Shown in pieces: positions 1 through 7,567 of a DNA stretch of 10,826 bases. The stretch comes from an uncultured Ruminococcus sp. Lineage in GTDB: Bacteria > Bacillota > Clostridia > Oscillospirales > CAG-272. Location: assembly GCA_902782785.1 (NCBI GenBank), contig CACZOH010000153.1:1-10826 (forward strand), written 5' to 3'. The translations under genes and the position numbers were made by a program. The notes beneath the pieces are model-generated. The model saw only the letters and a list, made by a program, of their open reading frames with translations. It did no database searches and was not told the origin of the DNA. Each line of letters opens with the position of its first letter. Within the stretch, counting starts at the first letter, position 1.

Positions 1-3000
1 CCGCCGCGGCAAGCTTAACGCCCGTATCTATCTTCTGCAGCGCCGCGACGTTTCCTCCGAAGCCGTTTTTGCCGAGCTGACCGTAGCTGTTGTTTCCGAC
101 GCCGTACATATCGCCGTTTTCTGAAAGGATTATTAAGTGATCGAGTCCGCACGAAATATCTACGGCTTTGAAATCGAGTTTAAGCTTAACGAATGCGTAC
201 GTGTTGCCGCTTCTGCAAAGCTGACCCGCGCTGTTGTTTCCCGCCGTATATACCTCGCCGGACGGCGTGAGCACCGCGGACATCGGCGAGTCGCCTTCCG
301 TGCCGCCCATTGAGATCGCGGCTTTTACCGCTCCGCCGAATACGGGAACAGGCTTTTTGACCGTGTTTGCCGTTATGCCGAGCTGACCGTAATCGTTCTC
401 GCCCCACGCGTAGACCGTGCCGTCCGTTGAGAGCGCCAGTACAGCGCGGGAACCCGTATATACTGCGGGCTCCGCCGTCGTATCGCTCTTTTTTATCAAT
501 ACTATCACGTTCATCGTTCCGTCAACGTTGAACGTTATGCTTGACATATTGTAGCTTTTTACTGAGCCGTTTGCGTCAACGGATCTTATACCGAGGAACT
601 CATATCCGCTCTTAGGCTTTACAATCACGTTTATTTTCTGACTGTTTTTGAGCGTTACGGTGTATCCGGAGTTTACGGCGCTTCCGTCGACCGTAACGTC
701 GGCTCCGTCCTCGTCGAACAGGACCGTGAACTGCTTGGGCTGGATCCTGAAGAACGCCTCCATGTGCGCTATGGCTTTCGCCTTGCGGTTGTTCATGAAG
801 TATCTTACGCTGTTTATCTGATTTTCAAAGTTAGACGTTGAGCCGCCGTCGCTCGGCCAGCGTTTGAAATGAAGAGGCATGATATCCTTGATCGTTTTGT
901 ACATCTCCTCAAGCACCGGTATAGCGACGGATGCGTCGAAGATCGTGTTTGCGCACTCATAGAATCTGTCAATGAACTTGTTTTTGAACGCTTCGTTTCT
1001 GAGCATCCTGTTGAATATCCTGCCCGCCACGGTATTGTCGTTTATCGCGTGGTTGAACATATTCGTGTTTATCTCCGTGGCAAGACCCGTTCCCATATCC
1101 ATATCGCAGAACGCAAAGCGCCATTTTGTGTCAAGATCCTTGTTGTTTGCGTTCTTGTTGCGCCATACCTTTATGTTGTTTCCGGGCCAGTCGGTATTGC
1201 AGAGATACATGGAGCCGACAAAGAAATCTATCATATTGTCGATATCTATCCTGTCGGAGACGTATTTGAAATTCTCGTCCTTTGAAAGATCCGTTCTTTC
1301 TATATAGGAAACAAGCTCGTGGAACGGTTTTTCGTCCCCGTCGTTTCCGTCGTTTACCGTGTACGGCGTGTTCCAGCTTCCCGTTATGAGCGGAGATATG
1401 GATTCAAGCATACAGAAATCTTCCTCGGGGATGCCGTAATGGCTTTCAAAATACTTCGCGTCGTATCTTTCACGGGCGTTGTAAACGCCCCAGAATTCGC
1501 CGTTAATGAACAAAAGCGAAGGTCTGTACGCCATGACGGGAACGTTCAGTTTTTTGCAGAGCGTCTGCATATACGCGTCGCGCAGATGCGTCTGACTGCT
1601 GTCGTTTCCGGAATTTCTCAGCAGTATGCGCTTGTATTCCGTAACGCCGTCCTTTGCCTGACCTTTGAATATATCGTATTTAAGCTTTGACGGATTGCCT
1701 ATATAATTCGGTTCCGCGTCGTCCTTGAAATATACTCTGATGGATTTTGCGGAGAAACCGAGAGAGCCGTTTCCGTTCAGCGCTATCTCCGTGTATGAAG
1801 CGGAAACGCGCTTGCCGTCCGTCTCGAAGATCTCGGTATAAGTCGTTCTTCTCTGCTTCGTTCCGAACGGGTCCGCCATCTGCGTATGATATATGCCCCT
1901 GTCTGAGCTTAAGAAATCCTCGGGTTGAACGGACATGGCGATCACGAGCGTATCGTAATTGAACAGTTTTGTTGATATGAAGTACGTGTTTGTTTCGACC
2001 TGCGTGCTTATCTTTCCGTTCGTTGCGTACGCTTTGATGACTCTCGCGCCCATTTGTCTTGACGTTGACGGATTTCCCGCGCCGTTCAGGGTCTTGCAGA
2101 GCTTTGTAAGGTTGCCCCACGGCATTGAATCCGTGCTTTGAAGCTTTATCGCGCCCGTGTATTTGATGCCGCTCTTTCTCGGGTCGGAGCCGTCCGTCGT
2201 ATAGTATATCGTAAATCCGTCAGTCGCCTTGAGAGTCAGGTCAAAGGCTTCCGGATAAACTCCGGCGTTATGAGAATACCGAACGGTGTTCACGGAGGAA
2301 GCCGCGCCGTTGAGATCGCCCTTGAGGCACATCGGCGCTCTGTCCACGACCTCGGATGCCGGGGCGTTTTTGTAGTCAACGAGAGTATATTTGTCGTTTT
2401 TCGACAGCTTGTATGCGGCTTTGTTCTTTGATATGCCGTACGCGCTGTTTTTGTCCACGGTAGCTGTCTGAGTGCCGATGAAATACGTGTAGCACGATGC
2501 GGATGAAGCCTTGATATCGCCGAAGCTCTTGCCCTTATCCGCTATTATCAGCTGTATTTCCTTATTGTCAAGCGTAATGTTCCAGGACAAGTCGTAGTAT
2601 TTGACGGAAAGCCTTTCGCCCGTGGCTTTATACTCCGCTCCCTGCTTGCCCTTAGCCTCGTTTCCTCTTATGAGGAAAGATGAGGACGCGGGAACAGTCA
2701 CGTCGGGCAGCTCCTTCGACACGTATTTTTTGGTCGCCGCGTCGTAGCTGTAAACGGCGAGACCTTTCAGCCTGACGGAATACTTTGACGTGTTTGATAT
2801 CTCTATAAAACTGTATCTCGCGGGCGTGTCGTTATTCTGCCCCGTACCGTAGACCTGTCTGAAGATAAGGTCTGACGGCGAGCCGAACTGCTCCGGCGGC
2901 TTCGTTTCGGGCGCTGTCGTCTCAGGCGGCAGTGTTTCTTCAACCGTCGTCTCCGTCTCGGTCTCGGTCTCGGTTTCCGTTTCAGTCCCGGGAGCTGTGG

Positions 3001-3289
3001 TTTCGGATTCCGTTTCCGTTACCGTTTCGGTTTCGGTTTCGGTCTGCGTCTCCGTTTCCGCCTCCGTCTCCGTATCGGTCCCGGCTTCCGTTCCGGATTC
3101 GGGTGCTGACGTTTCGGCGGTCTTTGTTTCCGCCTCCGTTTCCTCATCCGTCCCCGTCGCCTGATCCGTTGTTTCGTTTGCCGTTACAACGCTGTCCGTC
3201 GTCTGCGCGAGATCTCCTCCGCACGACGCGGCAAGCGGAAGTACCGTCAAAATCGCAATAATTATTGCCGTAATTTTTCTCAGTTTCAT
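1..3289 (-). CDS. Multidomain CotH-family surface lipoprotein (LTD, chitobiase-like, CotH, RCC1), 3' end outside window
   Basis: 1096 residues are visible and the frame is still open at base 1. A lipoprotein signal covers residues 1-23 (KLRK, hydrophobic stretch, then LAASC with Cys23). Residues 30-133 are a Thr/Glu-rich spacer with (TE)6 at 102-113. About 134-255 resembles a lamin-tail (LTD) domain (FIEISN, later FLIRGNEAKG). About 335-415 resembles the chitobiase/hexosaminidase C-terminal fold (YYTTDGSDP at 362-370). About 447-835 is the CotH domain, with FINGEFWGVYNARE around W600, DWPGNNIKVWR around W701 and KWRFAFCDMDMG around W723. About 845-935 resembles an InlB-type bacterial repeat (PKSGYEF). 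From about 950 there are RCC1-like repeats (VYAWGENDYGQLG, VYTAGNNSAGQL, MYGVGNNSYGQLG). B. subtilis CotH is a protein kinase acting on spore-coat proteins; the substrate of such secreted relatives is unknown. The start has an AGAGGA site 6-7 nt upstream. It begins 27 nt after comF, so cotranscription is likely. Confidence 0.9.
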   Translation of the reverse strand, partial: MKLRKITAIIIAILTVLPLAASCGGDLAQTTDSVVTANETTDQATGTDEETEAETKTAETSAPESGTEAGTDTETEAETETQTETETETVTETESETTAPGTETETETETETETTVEETLPPETTAPETKPPEQFGSPSDLIFRQVYGTGQNNDTPARYSFIEISNTSKYSVRLKGLAVYSYDAATKKYVSKELPDVTVPASSSFLIRGNEAKGKQGAEYKATGERLSVKYYDLSWNITLDNKEIQLIIADKGKSFGDIKASSASCYTYFIGTQTATVDKNSAYGISKNKAAYKLSKNDKYTLVDYKNAPASEVVDRAPMCLKGDLNGAASSVNTVRYSHNAGVYPEAFDLTLKATDGFTIYYTTDGSDPRKSGIKYTGAIKLQSTDSMPWGNLTKLCKTLNGAGNPSTSRQMGARVIKAYATNGKISTQVETNTYFISTKLFNYDTLVIAMSVQPEDFLSSDRGIYHTQMADPFGTKQRRTTYTEIFETDGKRVSASYTEIALNGNGSLGFSAKSIRVYFKDDAEPNYIGNPSKLKYDIFKGQAKDGVTEYKRILLRNSGNDSSQTHLRDAYMQTLCKKLNVPVMAYRPSLLFINGEFWGVYNARERYDAKYFESHYGIPEEDFCMLESISPLITGSWNTPYTVNDGNDGDEKPFHELVSYIERTDLSKDENFKYVSDRIDIDNMIDFFVGSMYLCNTDWPGNNIKVWRNKNANNKDLDTKWRFAFCDMDMGTGLATEINTNMFNHAINDNTVAGRIFNRMLRNEAFKNKFIDRFYECANTIFDASVAIPVLEEMYKTIKDIMPLHFKRWPSDGGSTSNFENQINSVRYFMNNRKAKAIAHMEAFFRIQPKQFTVLFDEDGADVTVDGSAVNSGYTVTLKNSQKINVIVKPKSGYEFLGIRSVDANGSVKSYNMSSITFNVDGTMNVIVLIKKSDTTAEPAVYTGSRAVLALSTDGTVYAWGENDYGQLGITANTVKKPVPVFGGAVKAAISMGGTEGDSPMSAVLTPSGEVYTAGNNSAGQLCRSGNTYAFVKLKLDFKAVDISCGLDHLIILSENGDMYGVGNNSYGQLGKNGFGGNVAALQKIDTGVKLAAA
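2891..3202 (-). repeat. Low-complexity Thr/Glu spacer with hexamer repeats inside the CotH lipoprotein gene
   Basis: Residues 30-133 are mostly T, E, A and P. The densest part is six consecutive Thr-Glu pairs (residues 102-113), coded by near-identical hexamers of the type ACCGAG/ACGGAA at about 2951-2986; a second run covers residues 83-89. The repeat unit is a multiple of three, so slippage would change spacer length without breaking the frame. The likely role is a flexible stalk that holds the folded domains away from the membrane anchor. Confidence 0.85.
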
Positions 3290-3316
3290 ACCTTTCCTCT
3301 TTTGAAAAACATTTGA

Positions 3317-4027
3317 TCACGGTGTTCTGGCAATGCTGAAAGCCGAAAAACCTGCCGCGCCCTCCGCCTTGCACAAGGCGGCGCACACGACGGTAGTAGC
3401 TCCCGTTGTTACAACGTCGTCGATGAATATTATTTTTTTGCCCTTCAGTTTTGTTTTGTCTTTGTCCTTGATATAATAGCTGCGCGCCGCATTTTCGCCT
3501 CTTTCGGCTGCTTTCAGCGTCTTCTGCTCCGCGCCGCGTCTATGCTTCAATCCGTGAAAAACCGGTATATTCGTATATTCCGATACCTTTTTGCAAAGTA
3601 TTTTGCCGTGGTCTATCCCGTATTTTTTGACCGATGCGCGGCTTCTCTCGGGATACGCCAGCATACTGTCCCCGTCAACCTTGCAGTATTTCATAACGGA
3701 AAGAGCAAGCTCTCTCGCCGCCGTGTCGTACAGAGCCGCGTCATATCCCGTCTTTATCGAGTATATGAGTTTTTTGATCTGCTCGCCGTTGTAGAATACG
3801 AGCGACCTGTATCCGTCTACCGTACCGGATCTGTTGTATTTCGGCTCACATATGCAGTGAGATGCGTTTCTTCTGCAGTTCGGACACAACTCTTCCTTTT
3901 CATTTTCCCACACGGCTCTGCATCTGCCGCAAAAGCAGACGAGGTCTTTATCCGGCTCCATAAGCTCGCCGCACATACTGCACCGCGGCGGGAAGAGCAG
4001 TTCCATAAAATAATTCAGCTTACCCAT
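3317..4027 (-). CDS. comF: ComF family protein (zinc-ribbon plus phosphoribosyltransferase-like domain)
   Basis: 236 residues, the usual length for ComF/ComFC. The N-terminus carries cysteine pairs typical of the family's zinc-binding region: C16/C19, C31/C33/C36, C48/C51 and C58/C60. The C-terminus has the PRPP-binding loop IIFIDDVVTTGATT (199-212), so the type I phosphoribosyltransferase fold is intact. The usual RGFNQ segment is replaced by YGIDH (136-140). In naturally competent bacteria ComF family proteins help process incoming single-stranded DNA; many non-competent Clostridia also keep one, and its exact chemistry is not settled. The start ATG lies inside the end of recD2 (8-nt overlap). 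No good Shine-Dalgarno is visible, so translation is probably coupled to recD2. A partner helicase ComFA is not present in the window. Confidence 0.88.
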   Translation of the reverse strand: MGKLNYFMELLFPPRCSMCGELMEPDKDLVCFCGRCRAVWENEKEELCPNCRRNASHCICEPKYNRSGTVDGYRSLVFYNGEQIKKLIYSIKTGYDAALYDTAARELALSVMKYCKVDGDSMLAYPERSRASVKKYGIDHGKILCKKVSEYTNIPVFHGLKHRRGAEQKTLKAAERGENAARSYYIKDKDKTKLKGKKIIFIDDVVTTGATTVVCAALCKAEGAAGFSAFSIARTP

Positions 4028-6239
4028 CGGAAAAATCCGTCAGTCTTTCGCAAAGCGAGGTGTAACGGCGCGCCTGTCTGTCGTTATCCACCATATCGTT
4101 CACAGCCTGCCCGTCGCCCACGATTATGACCATCTGCTGTGCGCGCGTCACGGCGGTATAGAGCAGATTGCGCGTGAGAAGCCTTTTGCTGAAACGGAAT
4201 GCGGGGATTATAACCGTTTTATACTCGCTTCCCTGGCTTTTATGTACCGTTATGGCGTAGGCGTGCTCAAGCTCGTCAAGCATGGAATAATCGTATTCCG
4301 TTATTCTGCCCTCAAAGTCGATCACAAGCTCCTCGCCCATATTGTCAACCTTTATTATCGTTCCTATATCGCCGTTGAAAATACCGGCTCCTTCCGTTCC
4401 GTCCTTTATCCATATTATGTCGTAGTTGTTTTTTATCTGCATGACCTTGTCTCCCTCACGGTAGACAACGCCGCGCGCTTTTTTCTCTTTTTTTGAGGAA
4501 GACGGCGGATTGAGAGACGCCTGTAATCTCACGTTCAGCGCCTCCACACCGCAGCAGCTCATCCTCGTCGGCGTTATGACCTGCAGGGTGTCAAGTATCT
4601 CCGCTCCGTATTTACGCGGAAGTCTTACCGTGCAAAGCTCCGTTATCGTCTCAGCCGTTTCCTCGTCGGTCGCGCGTGACAAAAAGAAGAAATCGTTGTT
4701 TTTCGTCTTCAGATCGGGATAAACTCCCTCGTTTATCGCGTGTGCGTTCGTGACGATAAGGCTCTGTTCCGCCTGTCTGAATATCTCTTTCAAATGTACC
4801 GTATCTACCGTGTCGGAGGTTATTATATCGGACAGAACGTTTCCCGCTCCGACTGACGGAAGCTGATCGGCGTCGCCTATAAGCACAAGCTTGGCGCCCG
4901 GTTTTATCGCCTCAAGCAGAGCCGACATAAGAAGCACGTCTATCATCGACGCCTCGTCGATGATTATTATATCCTCCGTCAACAGGTTCGTCCGGGAGCG
5001 CATAAACTGCTGTTTTTCACTGTCCGTGTACGAAACCTCAAGCAGTCTGTGTATCGTTTTGGCTTCCTCTGACGTAGCCTCGGACATACGCTTTGCGGCG
5101 CGTCCCGTCGGCGCGGCGAGCGCGTATCTCAATCCGAGACGTGAAACAATTCTGATAATGGCGCGTATTACCGTGGTTTTACCCGTTCCGGGACCGCCTG
5201 TAAGCACCATTACGCCGCTGTTTATCGCTTTAATGATAGCCTTCCGCTGAAGCGGCGCGTACGTTATTCCCTCCTCGTACTCGCACATATCTATCGCGCG
5301 GTTTATGTTTTTTTCGTCCGACGTTATGCTTGAATTTTCAAGCAGACGGAGCTTTTCGCATATATATTGCTCCGCATCGCTGTATTTTTTCAAAAAGATG
5401 CAGTTTTTGCCGTCGTATTTCGTCTTTGTGCAGACGCCTGTCTCCACAAGCGTATCGAGGGCGTCCTTAGTCCTTTCGCTGTCCGTCCCCAAAAGCGCGT
5501 CCGTGGCTTTAAGCAGTTTATCCTCCGGCAGATAAGTGTGACCGTTCTGATCCGCGTTATGGTTCAGCACGTATTTTATACCGGCAAAAAGCCTCTCGTC
5601 GCTGTCGGACGGGTGGCCCATCGCCTTTGCGGCGTTATCCGCTTTCTCAAAGCTGACGCCGAAGCTGTCTTCACACAGAACGTACGGGTCGCGTCTGATG
5701 ACCTCCACAGCCGAGGAGCCCCATTTTTTGAACGCACGGACGGAAACGGACGGTGAGAAAAAGTCGCGGCAGAAAAGCATGACGTTGCGGAGCCCGTGCT
5801 GTTCTCTGAACTGTTCTCCTATCTTCTCCGCTCTTTCCTTCGATATACCGTTTATGTCCGCAAGCCAGTCCGGATTGTTTTCAATCACGTCAAACGTCTG
5901 ATCGTGAAACCTGCCGACTATTTTTTTCGCCATCGCAGGACCGACACCCTTGAGCGTACCGGAGGACAGATATTTTATCATCATATCCTCTGACTGCGGG
6001 AGCTGTTTTTCGTACGATTCCACACGGAATTGTCTGCCGTATTTCGCACTGTTCACGAAATTGCCGTACGCGGCTATCAGCTCTCCCTCGAAAATAAGCG
6101 GAAGCGTGCCGAAGATCGTCTCATACTCGGCTTCGCCCGTTTCTATCTCAACGACGGAATAACCGTTTTCCTTGTTCTGAAAAACTATCCGTTCAACAAC
6201 GCCCGTTATTTTTTCAAGTTCTTTATCGTTTTCGTTCAT
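4020..6239 (-). CDS. recD2: RecD2-type ATP-dependent DNA helicase (SF1B)
   Basis: 739 residues, within the usual range for stand-alone RecD2/YrrC proteins. The N-terminal region includes a helix-hairpin-helix-like segment (GTLKGVGPAMAKKIVGRF, about 94-111), the hallmark separating RecD2 from the RecD subunit of RecBCD. The helicase motifs are all present in order: Walker A LTGGPGTGKTT (Lys354), Walker B IIIIDEAS (Asp428-Glu429), motif III LIGDADQLPSVGAG, then HAYAITVHKSQGSEY and LLYTAVTRAQ near the C-terminus. The family unwinds DNA 5'-3' and takes part in recombination, repair and replication-fork maintenance. The ATG overlaps the metK stop as ATGA, with AAAGG as ribosome binding site 6 nt upstream, so it is translationally coupled to metK. 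The stop overlaps the comF start. No key residue is missing. Confidence 0.96.
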   Translation of the reverse strand: MNENDKELEKITGVVERIVFQNKENGYSVVEIETGEAEYETIFGTLPLIFEGELIAAYGNFVNSAKYGRQFRVESYEKQLPQSEDMMIKYLSSGTLKGVGPAMAKKIVGRFHDQTFDVIENNPDWLADINGISKERAEKIGEQFREQHGLRNVMLFCRDFFSPSVSVRAFKKWGSSAVEVIRRDPYVLCEDSFGVSFEKADNAAKAMGHPSDSDERLFAGIKYVLNHNADQNGHTYLPEDKLLKATDALLGTDSERTKDALDTLVETGVCTKTKYDGKNCIFLKKYSDAEQYICEKLRLLENSSITSDEKNINRAIDMCEYEEGITYAPLQRKAIIKAINSGVMVLTGGPGTGKTTVIRAIIRIVSRLGLRYALAAPTGRAAKRMSEATSEEAKTIHRLLEVSYTDSEKQQFMRSRTNLLTEDIIIIDEASMIDVLLMSALLEAIKPGAKLVLIGDADQLPSVGAGNVLSDIITSDTVDTVHLKEIFRQAEQSLIVTNAHAINEGVYPDLKTKNNDFFFLSRATDEETAETITELCTVRLPRKYGAEILDTLQVITPTRMSCCGVEALNVRLQASLNPPSSSKKEKKARGVVYREGDKVMQIKNNYDIIWIKDGTEGAGIFNGDIGTIIKVDNMGEELVIDFEGRITEYDYSMLDELEHAYAITVHKSQGSEYKTVIIPAFRFSKRLLTRNLLYTAVTRAQQMVIIVGDGQAVNDMVDNDRQARRYTSLCERLTDFSDG

Positions 6240-7411
6240 TTCAACCTTTCAAATACAGGCAAAAGATCAAGCTTCTCCCACGGAGCGTCTATATCCTCGC
6301 GTCCCATATGACCGTAGGACGCGGTCTTTGCGTAGATCGGGCGGCAGAGATCGAAGTGCTTTATTATCGCCGCGGGGCGCAGGTCAACGTATTCTGCGAC
6401 CGCGTCGCAAATCTTATCGAGCGGGACGGTCTCCGTGCCGTAAGTGTTGACGTTAACGGAAACGGGACGCGCAACTCCTATAGCGTACGCTATCTGTATC
6501 TCGCACTTTTTGCACAAGCCCGCCGCCACGATGTTTTTCGCCACCCAGCGCGCCGCGTAAGCCGCGGATCTGTCGACCTTTGTCGGGTCCTTGCCGGAGA
6601 AAGCGCCGCCGCCGTGGCGCGCGTAGCCGCCGTACGTATCGACTATTATTTTTCTTCCCGTAAGTCCGGAATCTCCGTTCGGTCCGCCTATAACAAAGCG
6701 TCCCGTCGGGTTTACGTATATTTTTGTATTCCCGTCAAGAAGCTCATCCGGTATCACGGCTTTTATAACGTGCTCTATAATATCCTCGCGTATTTTTTCA
6801 AGCGTAACGCTCTCGTCGTGCTGTGTGGATACCACGACCGTGTCGACGCGAACGGGCTTGTCGTTATCATACTCCACCGTTACCTGCGTTTTTCCGTCGG
6901 GACGCAGATACGTGAGGGTTCTGTTTTTTCTGACCTCGGCAAGCCTTTTTGAAAGCTTGTGAGCCAAAGATATCGGGAGCGGCATAAGCTCGGGCGTTTC
7001 GTCGCAGGCGAAACCGAAGACCATGCCTTGATCGCCCGCGCCCGTATCCAGCTCGTCGCCGAGTTCACCGTGCTTTGCTTCAAGCGAACGGTCTACGCCG
7101 AGCGCTATATCGGCGGACTGCTCGTGTATGCAGGAGATGACGGCGCACGTATCGCAGTCAAAGCCGTATTTTGCACGGTCATATCCTATCTCTCTTATTT
7201 TTTCGCGGACGATATGCTGGATGTCAACGTATGCCGACGTGGTTATCTCACCCATTACCATAACGAGCCCGGTCGTGCAGCAGCATTCGCACGCTACGCG
7301 CGATTTCGGATCAAGACGCAGAAGCTCGTCAAGAATGGCGTCGGATATCTGGTCGCAGATCTTGTCGGGATGTCCCTCTGTCACTGATTCGGATGTAAAA
7401 AGTCTTTTCAT
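6236..7411 (-). CDS. metK: S-adenosylmethionine synthetase (methionine adenosyltransferase)
   Basis: 391 residues, full length for bacterial MetK. It makes SAM from methionine and ATP, releasing phosphate and pyrophosphate, in the cytoplasm, normally as a tetramer. Signature segments are all present: EGHPDK at 12-17 (His14, Asp16, Lys17), GEITTSAYVD at 54-63, the GAGDQG loop at 124-129, and GGGAFSGKDPTKVDRS at 267-282 with the catalytic Lys and Asp residues. One oddity is CECCCTTG at 41-48, with three adjacent cysteines directly after the conserved Glu42. The ribosome binding site GAGAGG sits 7 nt before the ATG. The gene lies directly downstream of a SAM-I riboswitch, which is a textbook feedback arrangement, and it heads the metK-recD2-comF-cotH cluster. 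Confidence 0.98.
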   Translation of the reverse strand: MKRLFTSESVTEGHPDKICDQISDAILDELLRLDPKSRVACECCCTTGLVMVMGEITTSAYVDIQHIVREKIREIGYDRAKYGFDCDTCAVISCIHEQSADIALGVDRSLEAKHGELGDELDTGAGDQGMVFGFACDETPELMPLPISLAHKLSKRLAEVRKNRTLTYLRPDGKTQVTVEYDNDKPVRVDTVVVSTQHDESVTLEKIREDIIEHVIKAVIPDELLDGNTKIYVNPTGRFVIGGPNGDSGLTGRKIIVDTYGGYARHGGGAFSGKDPTKVDRSAAYAARWVAKNIVAAGLCKKCEIQIAYAIGVARPVSVNVNTYGTETVPLDKICDAVAEYVDLRPAAIIKHFDLCRPIYAKTASYGHMGREDIDAPWEKLDLLPVFERLK

Positions 7412-7431
7412 GATATTTCCTCTCTGTATAT

Positions 7432-7461
7432 AAAAATCCGCCCGACCGAGCGAGCGAATTT
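7432..7461 (-). terminator. Intrinsic terminator of the SAM riboswitch expression platform
   Basis: On the minus strand an 11-bp stem pairs AAATTCGCTCG (7461-7451) with CGGGCGGATTT (7444-7434), including two G-U pairs, around the 6-nt loop CTCGGT. It runs into a five-U tract (7436-7432). It lies between the aptamer and the metK ribosome binding site, exactly where the attenuating hairpin of a transcription-terminating S-box leader is expected. When SAM is bound this hairpin should form and stop transcription before metK. Confidence 0.88.
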
Positions 7462-7489
7462 CTTTTTGATTATTTGAAACTCATCTCGC
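7450..7489 (-). promoter_or_regulatory. Antiterminator of the SAM riboswitch
   Basis: The 3' strand of aptamer helix P1 and its flank, GCGAG-AT-GAGTTT (7489-7477), can pair with AAATTC-G-CTCGC (7461-7450), the 5' strand of the terminator. This gives two blocks of 5 and 6 pairs separated by a small AT/G internal loop. The same bases cannot serve both structures, so P1 plus terminator (SAM bound) and antiterminator (SAM free) are mutually exclusive. Seen by manual base pairing; not energy-modelled. Confidence 0.75.
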
Positions 7490-7565
7490 GGAATTGGCAC
7501 CTTGATAACGCCGTATCAGGTTGCCGCAGGTTCATAAGGCCGGTCCCTCCCCTGCTCTTGATGGG
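7480..7565 (-). promoter_or_regulatory. SAM-I (S-box) riboswitch aptamer upstream of metK
   Basis: The minus-strand RNA contains the conserved S-box core in order: AUCAAGAG, GGAGGGAC-GGCC, AUGAA-CC--CGGCAACC, a P3 hairpin, AAGGUGC-AAUUCC, and a closing GAU. Helix P1 is CAUC/GAUG plus a flanking C-G pair across a C-A mismatch. The aptamer is about 86 nt. SAM binding stabilises P1, which releases the terminator strand downstream. The aptamer begins only 2 nt after the stop codon of the upstream membrane-protein gene, so the leader may be made by read-through from the promoter at 8111-8139. Confidence 0.96.
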
Positions 7566-7567
7566 TA

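Noticed and set aside
869..1690. Long plus-strand open frames opposite the CotH gene
   Set aside because: They lie antisense to a continuous, domain-rich minus frame, lack ribosome binding sites and give Val/Arg/Tyr-rich translations typical of antisense shadows in this codon usage. The same applies to plus frames opposite comF, recD2, metK and the esterase.
2891..3202. Hexamer array as a non-coding satellite or CRISPR-like array
   Set aside because: The repeats are in frame, degenerate at wobble positions and code a Thr/Glu spacer; there are no spaced identical repeats.
3144..3386. 80-residue minus-strand frame spanning the comF/cotH junction
   Set aside because: It overlaps the end of comF and the signal peptide of the CotH lipoprotein in another frame and has an Arg/Gly-rich translation without a motif.
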